DNA of 38,154 nucleotides from NCBI GenBank assembly GCA_023409975.1, contig JAEYQO010000008.1, positions 1 through 38,154 of the forward strand, given 5' to 3'. Each line of letters begins with the position of its first letter. Position 1 is the stretch's first letter. A program made the translations under genes and the position numbers. Positions 22,913-31,231 of the stretch are shown here, piece by piece. The notes beneath the pieces are model-generated. The model was not told the origin of the DNA and ran no database searches. It saw nothing but the letters and a program-made list of their open reading frames with translations. Origin of the DNA: Bacteroidota bacterium (GTDB lineage Bacteria > Bacteroidota > Bacteroidia > Chitinophagales > Chitinophagaceae).

Positions 22913-22937
22913 AAAGAGGCGGTGCCTCTTTCTTTTT
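22913..22937. terminator. Bidirectional terminator
   Basis: AAAGAGGC (22913-22920), loop GGT, GCCTCTTT (22924-22931) is flanked by an A run on the left and CTTTTT on the right. It separates convergent genes. Confidence 0.85.
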
Positions 22938-22956
22938 ATTTTGTTACGGTTTGATA

Positions 22957-23310
22957 TTAATCGTTTGACGAATCTTCTTCTGAGGGTTTTGTCCTTTTAA
23001 TGATCAGATACCGGATCAACAGATAGCCTCCGAAAGAGCAGACCACCATCAGTATCTCCGGTATCAGCAAGTTGTGCTGTGCGATCTGCCGCAACAAGAC
23101 ATCCTGATCCGGTGGTTGCTGTGTCATCAGGTCGCGGAGGATAGGATCACTATACGCCATAATCCCGATAACAATGAAGGCTCCGATTAACCAGGCAACG
23201 AAGATGGCGATGAAGGTGAGCAAAGCCCAGAAGCCTCCGTTAAGACCACCTAGTCTTGCGCGGATAAAATTCCGGAAGCATCCCCATACGATTACGAAAA
23301 GGACGCCCAT
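22957..23310 (-). CDS. Small membrane protein, unknown
   Basis: I choose the ATG at 23308-23310, which overlaps the stop of the DegT-family gene (TAATG) and gives 117 aa (MGVLFVIVWGCFRNFIRARL). The open frame extends 25 residues upstream but only within the neighbouring gene. Two or three membrane helices are visible (about 1-14, 28-50 and 83-102), with a charged C-terminal tail rich in Lys then Glu/Asp. There is no recognisable domain. The translational overlap suggests a functional link with the DegT-family enzyme. Confidence 0.75.
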   Translation of the reverse strand: MGVLFVIVWGCFRNFIRARLGGLNGGFWALLTFIAIFVAWLIGAFIVIGIMAYSDPILRDLMTQQPPDQDVLLRQIAQHNLLIPEILMVVCSFGGYLLIRYLIIKRTKPSEEDSSND

Positions 23311-24515
23311 TAAACTGACTTCATGAATTCGGTGATGCTTTCCATCATATGATCGATCTGAGGCTGATTGAGACCGTGGTGACAAGCGATTAACATACCT
23401 CCTTTCATTACCTTGTCGGCTTCAGGATATCCACCCGGAGCTGCCTTATGTGGCTGGTGCTTAAAGCCAGGCTGACGAAGAATATTACCAGTGAACACCG
23501 TCCTCGTCATGATACTTCTTTTCTCCAGGAATATCTGCAGATCGCGGCGCAGGAAAGGGGCATTTTCACGCACAGTTACTGCAAAGGCGAGCCATCCGGT
23601 ACGGGAGTCTGGCAATTGCTTCGGAAGGATGAAGAACTCTTCATACTGTTCGAAGAAACTTCTCAATGTTTGGTAATTCCGGGTGCGTTCATCGATATTG
23701 AAACCGAGCTTATCCAGTTGGACCAGGCCGAAAGCTGCACCCATTTCTGAGGGTTCGATGTTATAGCCAGGTTCTTCGAATACGAACTTAGCGTCGTAAG
23801 GGATGCCATCGATTTCAACGTTGAAGCGGTTTTCTATCTTTTCGGACTCGACAAAAAGAGAAGAACTACGCCCCCAACTTCTGAGTAGTCGTCCGCGATC
23901 ATAGAAAGCTTCTGAATTGACGCAGAGCATGCCGCCGTTACCTCCGCAGTTGATGACGTGGGAGCCATAGAAGCTGGTCGCGCTCATATCCGTAAACCTT
24001 CCGGAGGACTTTCCATTGATTTCAGCGCCGAGTGTATCGCAGGAATCTTCCAACACGAAGAGATTGTGTTTATCAGCGATTTCACGAAGCACCTTCCAGT
24101 CAGGAAGATTACCGATAAGATTTGGAATGATCATCGCCCTGGTTTTGGGTGTGATCATTGCTTCCACCTTATTGACGTCGATATTGTAAGTTCCCTCTTC
24201 GACATCTACGAAAGCGGGAACCCAGCCTTTCTTGACCTGTGGTGCTACAGTTGTTGAAAAAGTAAGAGCTGGAGTGATAATTTCGGAGCCAGCTTCGAAG
24301 TTGAGCAGGTCAGCAGCAAGATACAGAGCTGAGGATCCGCTGTTGACCATAATGCCATACTTTTTATCGTACAGAGCGGCCACTCTTTCTTCCATGGTAC
24401 GTACATGCCTGCCCATTTGGGTGGAAGTACGAAGCACATTTACTACTGCGGCGATCTCTTCTTCGCCATGTACAGTTGTACCGTATGGTACCTTGATGTA
24501 ATCTGTCTGTATCAT
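23310..24515 (-). CDS. DegT/DnrJ-family PLP enzyme, RfbH/ColD-like, with active-site His
   Basis: This 401-aa protein has the type I PLP fold. The ATG at 24515 is preferred over an in-frame TTG 21 bp upstream. Family landmarks are VNSGSSALYLA (57-67), PALTFSTTVAPQ (82-93), VLEDSCDTLGAEING (154-168), SFYGSHVIN (181-189) and GYNIEPSEMGAAFGLVQLDK (250-269). Where sugar aminotransferases have the PLP-binding Lys, this protein has His186. That substitution is known from the 3-dehydratases RfbH/E1 and ColD, which deoxygenate nucleotide-linked hexoses. The segment WGRSSSLF (214-221) seems to correspond to the Cys-x-Cys part of the RfbH iron-sulfur site, but has no cysteine. A ColD-like reaction or an uncharacterised one is possible. 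Confidence 0.88.
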   Translation of the reverse strand: MIQTDYIKVPYGTTVHGEEEIAAVVNVLRTSTQMGRHVRTMEERVAALYDKKYGIMVNSGSSALYLAADLLNFEAGSEIITPALTFSTTVAPQVKKGWVPAFVDVEEGTYNIDVNKVEAMITPKTRAMIIPNLIGNLPDWKVLREIADKHNLFVLEDSCDTLGAEINGKSSGRFTDMSATSFYGSHVINCGGNGGMLCVNSEAFYDRGRLLRSWGRSSSLFVESEKIENRFNVEIDGIPYDAKFVFEEPGYNIEPSEMGAAFGLVQLDKLGFNIDERTRNYQTLRSFFEQYEEFFILPKQLPDSRTGWLAFAVTVRENAPFLRRDLQIFLEKRSIMTRTVFTGNILRQPGFKHQPHKAAPGGYPEADKVMKGGMLIACHHGLNQPQIDHMMESITEFMKSV

Positions 24516-24615
24516 CTGAAAATGATTGAATTGCAAAACTTGCTGTCGGGATGCAATATAAGGAGTAAACCGATTGGAACCACAGTCAGAGCCTGAAACG
24601 GCGCTACTATTGAAA

Positions 24616-24648
24616 GAAACGCCCGGGGTTAAACTTCCCGGGCGTTTC
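24616..24648. terminator. Terminator hairpin after htrA
   Basis: GAAACGCCCGGG (24616-24627) and CCCGGGCGTTTC (24637-24648) form a perfect 12-bp GC-rich stem with a 9-nt loop. On the minus strand it is followed by TTTCAAT. It lies 11 bp past the protease stop codon. Confidence 0.8.
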
Positions 24649-24658
24649 AGACTAAAAA

Positions 24659-26149
24659 TTATTCACCAATTACCTCTTCTCCAAGCTTCAGGCCATAATA
24701 GTGCATCCCGCTTTTACCTGGATAGACACCCGCAATATGTGCTGTTTCCGAACCGGACAGAATCTGCTGAACCTCGTCGGGCGATTTCACCTTCTTATTA
24801 TTGATGGAAAGGATGATGAAGCCCTTCTGCATATTGGTCTGGGAAGAAATGATACCCGGCTTTATATCGGTCACTACTACGCCGCTGCTGTATCCCAGAC
24901 GTTTCATTTCCTCGGCTTTGAGAGGGCGAAGCGTGGCACCGAGCAGCAGGCCTGTCTTATTCTTCAGGATCTCGGTAGTGCCTTCGCGGTTCTTCAGTTC
25001 TACAGAAGTATTGTACGTCCTATCGCCGCGGCGATAGGAGATGCTGATATGATCGCCGGGTTTGTAGCGGGCAACCTGTTCCAGCATTTCCGGTTCGGTG
25101 GAAACCGGAACTCCGTTAATAGCAGTGATATAGTCGCCCTTCCGGATGCCGGCAGCTTTCGCTCCCCCACTCTCGCTTACGCCATTTACATAGACACCCT
25201 CGGCGCGATCCAGGCCCAGTTCTCTGATTACCTCAGGCGTCAGCATACGAGGGTCGAGGTATTCGATGCCGATGTAGGGCCGCTGGTAGGAACCATAAGT
25301 CATCAGATCGTTGACAACTTTGCGGACAATATTCGCGGGGATGGCGTAAGAATAGCCTGCATAGGAGCCTGTAGGAGAAGCAATTGCGGAATTGATCCCG
25401 ATAAGCTGTCCGCTGGTGTTGACGAGGGCCCCACCGCTATTACCGGGATTTACGGCTGCGTCGGTCTGAATGAACGACTCAATAGCGTTGACAGACTGCG
25501 TTCTGTTGATGCCGATAGCGCGGCTTTTGGCGCTGACGATCCCTGCGGTTACCGTTGCGTCCAGTGTAAGAGGATAACCTACAGCGAGTACCCACTGCCC
25601 TAATTTGACGTCATCCGAGTTTCCGAAATCCATGTATGGCAGATCCTTCTCTTTCACCTTGAGAACAGCGATATCCGTAGAAGCATCCTTTCCTACGACC
25701 TCTGCTACAGTCGTATAACGGTCGTTAAACGTTACTGTCACCTCATCGGCATTAGAGATGACGTGATAGTTGGTCACGATATAGCCGTCGGGTGAAATGA
25801 CCACTCCCGACCCTGAGCCCTTTTGCGGGGGCATATAATACTGGCGCCTTCCGAAAAGACTTCCGAAGAAATCGTCATTAAAAAACGGATCCTGTGCGAC
25901 TACCGTTCGGGCCTTTCTCTCTGTTTTGATGTGAACTACGGCCTGAACGGAAGCCTCAGCTGCGGCCTCAAAGCCCGGAGGGGCAGTCGTTCGGATGAGA
26001 TCAGAATTTGTGAAACTGGCATAATTGACAGGAGGTTGCAGATTGGGACTAAAGCCAGGTACCTGGTCCTGGAACTGCAACACCGTAAAAACAGTCAGCA
26101 CTGAGGTAAGTGCTGCGGTGATGATAACAGGAATGAATCTTCGTCTCAT
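24659..26149 (-). CDS. degP: HtrA/DegP-family periplasmic serine protease
   Basis: From the ATG at 26149 it is 496 aa. An in-frame TTG at 26173 would add 8 residues but coincides with the -7 element. It has a signal anchor at residues 4-24, then a trypsin-like domain with catalytic His129 (VTNYHVIS), Asp159 (STDIAVLKV) and Ser238 (NPGNSGGALV). Two PDZ domains follow at about 285-375 (GVYVNGVSESGGAKAAGIRK) and 400-490 (VVVTDIKPGI). By family it degrades or refolds damaged envelope proteins. The loop with FFGSLFGRRQYYMPPQKGSG is typical of Bacteroidota members. It is monocistronic. Confidence 0.95.
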   Translation of the reverse strand: MRRRFIPVIITAALTSVLTVFTVLQFQDQVPGFSPNLQPPVNYASFTNSDLIRTTAPPGFEAAAEASVQAVVHIKTERKARTVVAQDPFFNDDFFGSLFGRRQYYMPPQKGSGSGVVISPDGYIVTNYHVISNADEVTVTFNDRYTTVAEVVGKDASTDIAVLKVKEKDLPYMDFGNSDDVKLGQWVLAVGYPLTLDATVTAGIVSAKSRAIGINRTQSVNAIESFIQTDAAVNPGNSGGALVNTSGQLIGINSAIASPTGSYAGYSYAIPANIVRKVVNDLMTYGSYQRPYIGIEYLDPRMLTPEVIRELGLDRAEGVYVNGVSESGGAKAAGIRKGDYITAINGVPVSTEPEMLEQVARYKPGDHISISYRRGDRTYNTSVELKNREGTTEILKNKTGLLLGATLRPLKAEEMKRLGYSSGVVVTDIKPGIISSQTNMQKGFIILSINNKKVKSPDEVQQILSGSETAHIAGVYPGKSGMHYYGLKLGEEVIGE

Positions 26150-26170
26150 AATAAATTTCGTCTGGTTCTT

Positions 26171-26178
26171 CAAATTTA
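26171..26178 (-). promoter_or_regulatory. Putative -7 element of the htrA promoter
   Basis: TAAATTTG on the minus strand matches TAnnTTTG exactly and predicts a leader of about 15 nt to the ATG at 26149. The -33 element is weak. Confidence 0.5.
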
Positions 26179-26282
26179 TTCAGACAAAATTTACTATTTC
26201 GTTAAAACCTATAGATGGTGTAGGAAGAGAGCGTTATAAGGGAGCCATCCCCGGGTTAGCATTGAGTCACCATAGAGTCATT

Positions 26283-26326
26283 CCTCTGTAGCTCCTCTGT
26301 AGTTCCTCTGTAGCTCCTCTGTACCT
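26283..26326. repeat. Four tandem 11-bp repeats
   Basis: CCTCTGTAGCT, CCTCTGTAGTT, CCTCTGTAGCT and CCTCTGTACCT are contiguous copies with 1-2 differences. A partial TTCCTCTG motif begins the run. The array lies between the htrA promoter region and the mtaB stop codon, with no room for a gene. Confidence 0.95.
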
Positions 26327-26336
26327 CTAACCTGCT

Positions 26337-27614
26337 TTATTGAATTTTCCAGTCAACGACCTGATTCACCCACTCTTCTCTGAAAGGGGTAACTACCTTG
26401 ATATAATTATCTGTGAAGCCTTCAATCATACCGTTCTTATTAGCGCTCTCGAATAATACTGGCCGGGTTTGGCCAGTTTGTTGAGCAGTGAAGTACTGCA
26501 TTTTCTGGTAGGACAATTGTCGAAGCTGCTTATTTCTCTCGTGTCTGATATTCATTGGAACGGAGGGTTCAATAGACAGCGCTAACGTATCCGCTCTTTC
26601 TGAATAGGTAAATACATGAAAATAGGAAACATCCAGATCATGAAGGAACTGGAAAGTTTCTCTGAAATCATCATCTGATTCTGAGGGGAAACCAACGATA
26701 ACATCTACACCGATGCAGCAGTGAGGCATCAGCCGTTTGATGCTGGCCACCCTTTCGGCATACAGTTCCCTCATGTATCTTCTCCGCATGAGGCCCAGGA
26801 CGCGATTGCTTCCCGACTGAAGCGGGATATGGAAATGGGGCATAAACCGTTCAGAATCAGCAACAAAGTTGATAATCTCCTCGGAAAGAAGATTTGGTTC
26901 TATGGAGGAAATCCGGAATCGGTCGACACTACTCTTACGATCGAGTGCCCGGATCAAATCGTAGAAATTCTCCTGACGTCTTTTTCCTCCTTCATTACCC
27001 TTTCCAAAATCGCCGAGGTTGATGCCGGTTAATACGATTTCCCTGGTTCCGGAAGCGGCCAGTTCCTCCACATTCCGGAGTACGCCTTCGATACTGTCGC
27101 TTCGGCTATGTCCCCTCGCGAGTGGAATGGTACAGAAACTGCAATTATAGTCGCAACCATCCTGAACCTTCAGGAAAGTTCGGGTACGATCATTAAGCGA
27201 CCAGGAGCTATGAAAGCCCTCGACATCTTCTATATCGCAGGAACAGATTTTGGCGGGGTCGCCTTTGGAGAGTTCTGCCAGGTGGCGGGACAGATTAAAC
27301 TTTTCGGCTGCTCCCAGGACCAGATCCACACCTTGAATTTCAGCTATCTCTCCTGGTTTCAGCTGTGCATAGCAACCGGTGACAACGATCAGAGACTGCG
27401 GAGCCCTACGCTGGATACGTCGCACGATCTGGCGGCATTCCTTGTCGGCATTATCAGTAACTGAGCAGGTGTTGATTACATATACATCTGCCAGTTCTTC
27501 GAACTCCTTTTTCACGAAACCTTCTGCTTCCATCGAACGACTGAGCGTCGAGGTCTCGGAATAATTGAGTTTACAACCGAGCGTATGAAAAGCAACTGAT
27601 TTTTGCTGGGGCAT
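26337..27614 (-). CDS. mtaB: tRNA N6-threonylcarbamoyladenosine(37) methylthiotransferase
   Basis: This radical-SAM methylthiotransferase of 425 aa converts t6A37 to ms2t6A37 in ANN-decoding tRNAs. I take the ATG at 27614 (MPQQKSVAFHTLGCKLNYSE). The frame runs 53 codons further upstream, but into the divergent promoter region and with no homologous character. The N-terminal cluster cysteines are in TLGCKLN, NTCSVTD and VTGCYAQ. The radical-SAM motif is CDYNCSFC. The C-terminal TRAM domain is visible in the last 60 residues (RPVLFESANKNGMIEGFTDN). CKLN near the N-terminus favours MtaB over MiaB or RimO. Confidence 0.93.
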   Translation of the reverse strand: MPQQKSVAFHTLGCKLNYSETSTLSRSMEAEGFVKKEFEELADVYVINTCSVTDNADKECRQIVRRIQRRAPQSLIVVTGCYAQLKPGEIAEIQGVDLVLGAAEKFNLSRHLAELSKGDPAKICSCDIEDVEGFHSSWSLNDRTRTFLKVQDGCDYNCSFCTIPLARGHSRSDSIEGVLRNVEELAASGTREIVLTGINLGDFGKGNEGGKRRQENFYDLIRALDRKSSVDRFRISSIEPNLLSEEIINFVADSERFMPHFHIPLQSGSNRVLGLMRRRYMRELYAERVASIKRLMPHCCIGVDVIVGFPSESDDDFRETFQFLHDLDVSYFHVFTYSERADTLALSIEPSVPMNIRHERNKQLRQLSYQKMQYFTAQQTGQTRPVLFESANKNGMIEGFTDNYIKVVTPFREEWVNQVVDWKIQ

Positions 27615-27724
27615 AAAGGCTGCAAAATTACGAAAACAAGGGGTATGTGCCCGGGGGCAACTCCCGACAACGTGTTTTACTTTATTCAAACACATTTTAC
27701 TTAGAAACCTGATTGAAAAATCTG

Positions 27725-27756
27725 TTGACGTTGGGTAGCCGAAACATGTATCTTCG
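27725..27756 (+). promoter_or_regulatory. Promoter of glmM
   Basis: TTG (27725-27727), 21 bp, TATCTTCG (27749-27756) differs from TAnnTTTG at one position. It lies 29 bp before the glmM ATG. Confidence 0.65.
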
Positions 27757-27785
27757 CAGGCAGTCGAAAACACCTGAAAGCATAT

Positions 27786-29177
27786 ATGGCACTGATAAAA
27801 TCTATCTCGGGCATCAGAGGAACAATTGGTGGTAAACCGGGAACAGCCTTAACTCCTATTGATGTAGTAAAATTCACAAGTTCTTATGGCGCCTGGATTG
27901 CCAGTCGTAGTGAAAACAGGAAGATCATCATCGGGCGAGATGGCAGGATATCTGGTGAAATGGTCAGAAATCTCGTAGCTGCTACACTGCAAAGTCTTGG
28001 ATTTGAAGTAACTGATCTTGGATTGAGCACTACTCCAACGGTGGAAATGGCCGTTAAAATGGAGTCTGCTGCCGGCGGTATCATCCTTACCGCCAGCCAT
28101 AATCCTAAGGAGTGGAATGCGCTCAAACTTTTAAATGAAAACGGAGAATTCCTAAGTGGCGAAGACGGACAGTGGATTCTGGATCACGCTGAAAAAGGCG
28201 ATCTGAGCTTTGCTGAAGTAGGAAAGCTTGGAAGTGTACGTAACGATGACTCATTCCTTCAGAAACATATTGACGAGATCCTGAAGCACCCGCTTGTGGA
28301 TGTGAAGGCCATTAAGAAAAAGAAGTTCAGGATCGTTGTAGATCCTGTGAATTCCACCGGTGCCATAGCTGTACCACAGTTGCTAAAAGCATTGGGAGTG
28401 GATGATATCACAGTCATCAACGAGGAGGTGAACGGCAAGTTTGCTCATAACCCCGAGCCCTTACCTGAGCATCTACGCGAGCTTTGTCAGGTAGTTGAAA
28501 AAACCAATGCTCACCTTGGAATAGCTGTAGACCCTGATGTTGACCGGCTTTGCTTCGTCTGTGATGATGGTAGTCTATTTGGTGAAGAATATACACTTGT
28601 AGCTGTAGCAGACTATGTTTTGTCGCACAGGAAAGGCAATACCGTTTCCAATCTGTCTTCTACCCGAGCTTTGAGAGATATTACAGAGAAGCATGGCGGA
28701 AGTTACAGTCCGAGCGCTGTAGGCGAGGTGAATGTAGTGAAGAAGATGAAGGAAACCGAGGCGGTGATTGGTGGAGAGGGCAATGGAGGAGTGATTGTAC
28801 CGGAGCTACATTATGGCCGGGATGCCCTGATCGGTATTGCCTTATTCCTGAGTCATCTGGCTCATTTTGGGAAAAGCGCTAAAGCGCTTCGCAGCAGCTA
28901 TCCGGACTATTTCATTTCCAAGAATAAGATTGAGCTGGATGAATCCGTTGATGTGAAACAGTTATTCAGCCAGATAAAGGACAAGTATAAAAAACAGCCG
29001 ATCAATACAGAAGATGGCCTTAGAATTGAGTTTGACAATGACTGGGTTCATCTCCGCACCTCGAACACTGAGCCTATTATAAGGATCTATTCTGAGAGCA
29101 GCAGTGAGACAATGGCTAACAATATTGCCAAGAGGATCATGGAAGACATCAAAGAAATGATGATGAGCATTGCCTGA
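27786..29177 (+). CDS. glmM: Phosphoglucosamine mutase
   Basis: This 463-aa protein is an alpha-D-phosphohexomutase. By homology to GlmM it interconverts glucosamine-6-phosphate and glucosamine-1-phosphate for UDP-GlcNAc, hence peptidoglycan and LPS synthesis. The phosphoserine loop is LTASHNPKEWNALKLL with Ser104. The Mg site is VDPDVDRLCFV. The sugar-binding loop is GGEGNGGVIVP. The C-terminal phosphate-binding loop is LRTSNTEPIIRIYSES. The Bacteroidota protein lies close to phosphomannomutases, so a broader substrate range is possible. It is divergent from mtaB and ends at its own terminator. Confidence 0.92.
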   Translation: MALIKSISGIRGTIGGKPGTALTPIDVVKFTSSYGAWIASRSENRKIIIGRDGRISGEMVRNLVAATLQSLGFEVTDLGLSTTPTVEMAVKMESAAGGIILTASHNPKEWNALKLLNENGEFLSGEDGQWILDHAEKGDLSFAEVGKLGSVRNDDSFLQKHIDEILKHPLVDVKAIKKKKFRIVVDPVNSTGAIAVPQLLKALGVDDITVINEEVNGKFAHNPEPLPEHLRELCQVVEKTNAHLGIAVDPDVDRLCFVCDDGSLFGEEYTLVAVADYVLSHRKGNTVSNLSSTRALRDITEKHGGSYSPSAVGEVNVVKKMKETEAVIGGEGNGGVIVPELHYGRDALIGIALFLSHLAHFGKSAKALRSSYPDYFISKNKIELDESVDVKQLFSQIKDKYKKQPINTEDGLRIEFDNDWVHLRTSNTEPIIRIYSESSSETMANNIAKRIMEDIKEMMMSIA

Positions 29178-29209
29178 AAAGATTGACAATCAATGTTAAA
29201 ATCTGTAGT

Positions 29210-29243
29210 AACGAGGTCTGGACGGACCTCGTTATTTTTTTTT
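29210..29243 (+). terminator. Rho-independent terminator of glmM
   Basis: AACGAGGTC (29210-29218), loop TGGACG, GACCTCGTT (29225-29233) is followed by ATTTTTTTTT. It is a textbook structure. Confidence 0.95.
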
Positions 29244-29326
29244 GCGCATTTATCGAAGGCGAGCTAATGAATTCGAGTACGATTTTTGCGCAAAGATTTT
29301 AATCTTTGGTTTGTCCTCTGAAATAC

Positions 29327-31192
29327 ATGCGATTATCCGGGAAAATAGCGTTGTTGTTGGTTGTAATGATCGCTCCGGCTACCATTCTATGGGGCCAGGT
29401 TTCGCCGGAAGACACTATTGCGGCACCTCCCGAAAGAAAGCCTGTCGGAAAATTCTTTCATAATATATTTATTGATGCGCTAAACTCCATCAAGAAAGAT
29501 CCGGTGGAAGACACCATTGATCATGCGCAGGTATTGATTGCACGGAGTGAGCAAACCTTTAAAAGAGTAGAGGGAAAAATCATCCGTAAGATCCATGTGC
29601 GACATTTTGGTTTTGAGCGAACATTTACAGATACCGCAAACAGAATTAACTATATCGGCACCGCAATCCTGAACTATCTGCATACAGACACCCGTGAATG
29701 GGTGATCAGGCAGAACCTATTTTTCAGAACCAACAACCCTTTGAATGCGTCAAAGCTGGCGGACAATGAGCGATACCTGAGAACCCTTGAGTTTATACAG
29801 GATGCCAGGATTTTTGCCTATCCTGCAGGACTGGATGGTGATTCAGTTGATATCATCGTCATCACTAAAGACCTTTTCAGCCTTACCGGATCGCTGGATT
29901 TCAACGGGCCTACACACGTACGCACCCGTGTTGCCGAGGCTAACTTCCTGGGAATGGCACAGAGAATTCAGGGAACAGTGCTTTGGGACCGGGACCGGAG
30001 CCCGAATATGGGGTATGAGGTGCTTTACAGTAAATCAAACATTGGCGGCAGTTTTATCAACGCCACCGTTGCCTATACCCAGATCAATACAGGCAGAAGT
30101 CAGGGTGTAGAAAACGAGCAGGCGTTCTTTCTGAGACTGGAACGTCCTTTGGTTTCTCCATTTTCCCATGTAGCTGGTGGTTTTGAAATGAGTTTCAATA
30201 ATGCGGACAATGTTTACAGGAAGCCGGACAGCATATTTTACAACTACCGGTATAATCTATACGATGGGTGGATTGGATATAACCTGGGCACCAAGAAGAT
30301 TGCGGAGGGCGAGAATTATCAATTGAACCGTAACAGGGTCTTTGTTTCCCTCCGTTATATGCACAACAGCTTTTTGAAAACACCATTCCAGATCGGGGAT
30401 GATTTTGATCCGGTCTATAATGACCGTAAAGCATTGCTCGGTCAGGTAAGCTTTTTCAGGCAGGATTTCTACAAGCTCAATTATATCTATGGTTTTGGAA
30501 CCACGGAGGATATGCCAACAGGTTATCTGGTCTCCTTTACGGGAGGATGGCATAAGCAGCTAGACCTTGAAAGACCATATTTCGGGATTGAGGCGCATCA
30601 GTATCTTGTCACCCCCAAGGGAGGGTTTGTAGATGCTGTATTCAAGGCAGGAGGGTTTCATAGAAACGGAGAAATGGAAGATGCCAGTACCCTGGCGGCA
30701 GTTGATATTTACACAAAGTTATTCTTCATCAGAGACTGGAGGATGCGGGAGCATATCCGAGTGAGCTATACCCAACAAAAGAACCGCCTGACTGATGAGC
30801 CGCTTCGACTGAACAACCGGTATGGACTGTATGAATTCAATACAGGAGAAATCGAGGGACAAATGCGCATCAGCATGTTTGCCGAATCGATACTATATAC
30901 CAATAGAAAGCTTTTTGGCTTTCGCTTTGCCCCATTTGTTTCCGGTGGATTCACTCTGATGACGCCGGAAAACAACGCGTTCAGGAAATCGGATATCTAC
31001 ACGGGAATTGGCGGTGGCGTCCGTACAAGAAATGAGAATTTGATCTTCGGCACCATTGAGCTGATGGGAATGTTCTTTCCAAGAACCGCTTTCGGGGTAG
31101 ATCAGTTTACCATTAAGCTTACTTCAGATCTTCAATTCAGGTATCGGAGCAGCTTCGTCAATCCACCAGATTTTGTACATCCGAACTGGTAG
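29327..31192 (+). CDS. Outer-membrane beta-barrel protein, Omp85/BamA-like
   Basis: From the ATG at 29327 it is 621 aa. An in-frame TTG 21 bp earlier is less likely because the signal peptide MRLSGKIALLLVVMIAPATI begins at the ATG. Residues about 80-170 look like POTRA-type structure (KIIRKIHVRHFGFERTF, NPLNASKLADNERYLRTLEF, VDIIVITKDLF). The remaining 430 residues alternate polar and aromatic residues in beta-hairpin fashion, as in surface-antigen barrels. It ends HPNW rather than with the usual terminal Phe. Whether it inserts proteins, exports something or binds lipids cannot be told. It has no neighbour on the same strand downstream. Confidence 0.8.
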   Translation: MRLSGKIALLLVVMIAPATILWGQVSPEDTIAAPPERKPVGKFFHNIFIDALNSIKKDPVEDTIDHAQVLIARSEQTFKRVEGKIIRKIHVRHFGFERTFTDTANRINYIGTAILNYLHTDTREWVIRQNLFFRTNNPLNASKLADNERYLRTLEFIQDARIFAYPAGLDGDSVDIIVITKDLFSLTGSLDFNGPTHVRTRVAEANFLGMAQRIQGTVLWDRDRSPNMGYEVLYSKSNIGGSFINATVAYTQINTGRSQGVENEQAFFLRLERPLVSPFSHVAGGFEMSFNNADNVYRKPDSIFYNYRYNLYDGWIGYNLGTKKIAEGENYQLNRNRVFVSLRYMHNSFLKTPFQIGDDFDPVYNDRKALLGQVSFFRQDFYKLNYIYGFGTTEDMPTGYLVSFTGGWHKQLDLERPYFGIEAHQYLVTPKGGFVDAVFKAGGFHRNGEMEDASTLAAVDIYTKLFFIRDWRMREHIRVSYTQQKNRLTDEPLRLNNRYGLYEFNTGEIEGQMRISMFAESILYTNRKLFGFRFAPFVSGGFTLMTPENNAFRKSDIYTGIGGGVRTRNENLIFGTIELMGMFFPRTAFGVDQFTIKLTSDLQFRYRSSFVNPPDFVHPNW

Positions 31193-31231
31193 AAACTATC
31201 AGTTCGGTAAGCCTTCGGTACCCTGAAAGAT

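Noticed and set aside
23311..23385. Upstream extension of the small membrane protein into the DegT-family gene
   Set aside because: The extra 25 residues are polar and would overlap a conserved coding end; the TAATG overlap gives a better start.
27615..27773. 53-codon N-terminal extension of MtaB
   Set aside because: The region contains the glmM promoter and lacks family similarity. The MPQQKSVAFHTLGCKLN start fits the family.
29306..29326. TTG start of the Omp85-like gene
   Set aside because: It would place seven residues before a clean signal peptide that begins at the ATG 29327.
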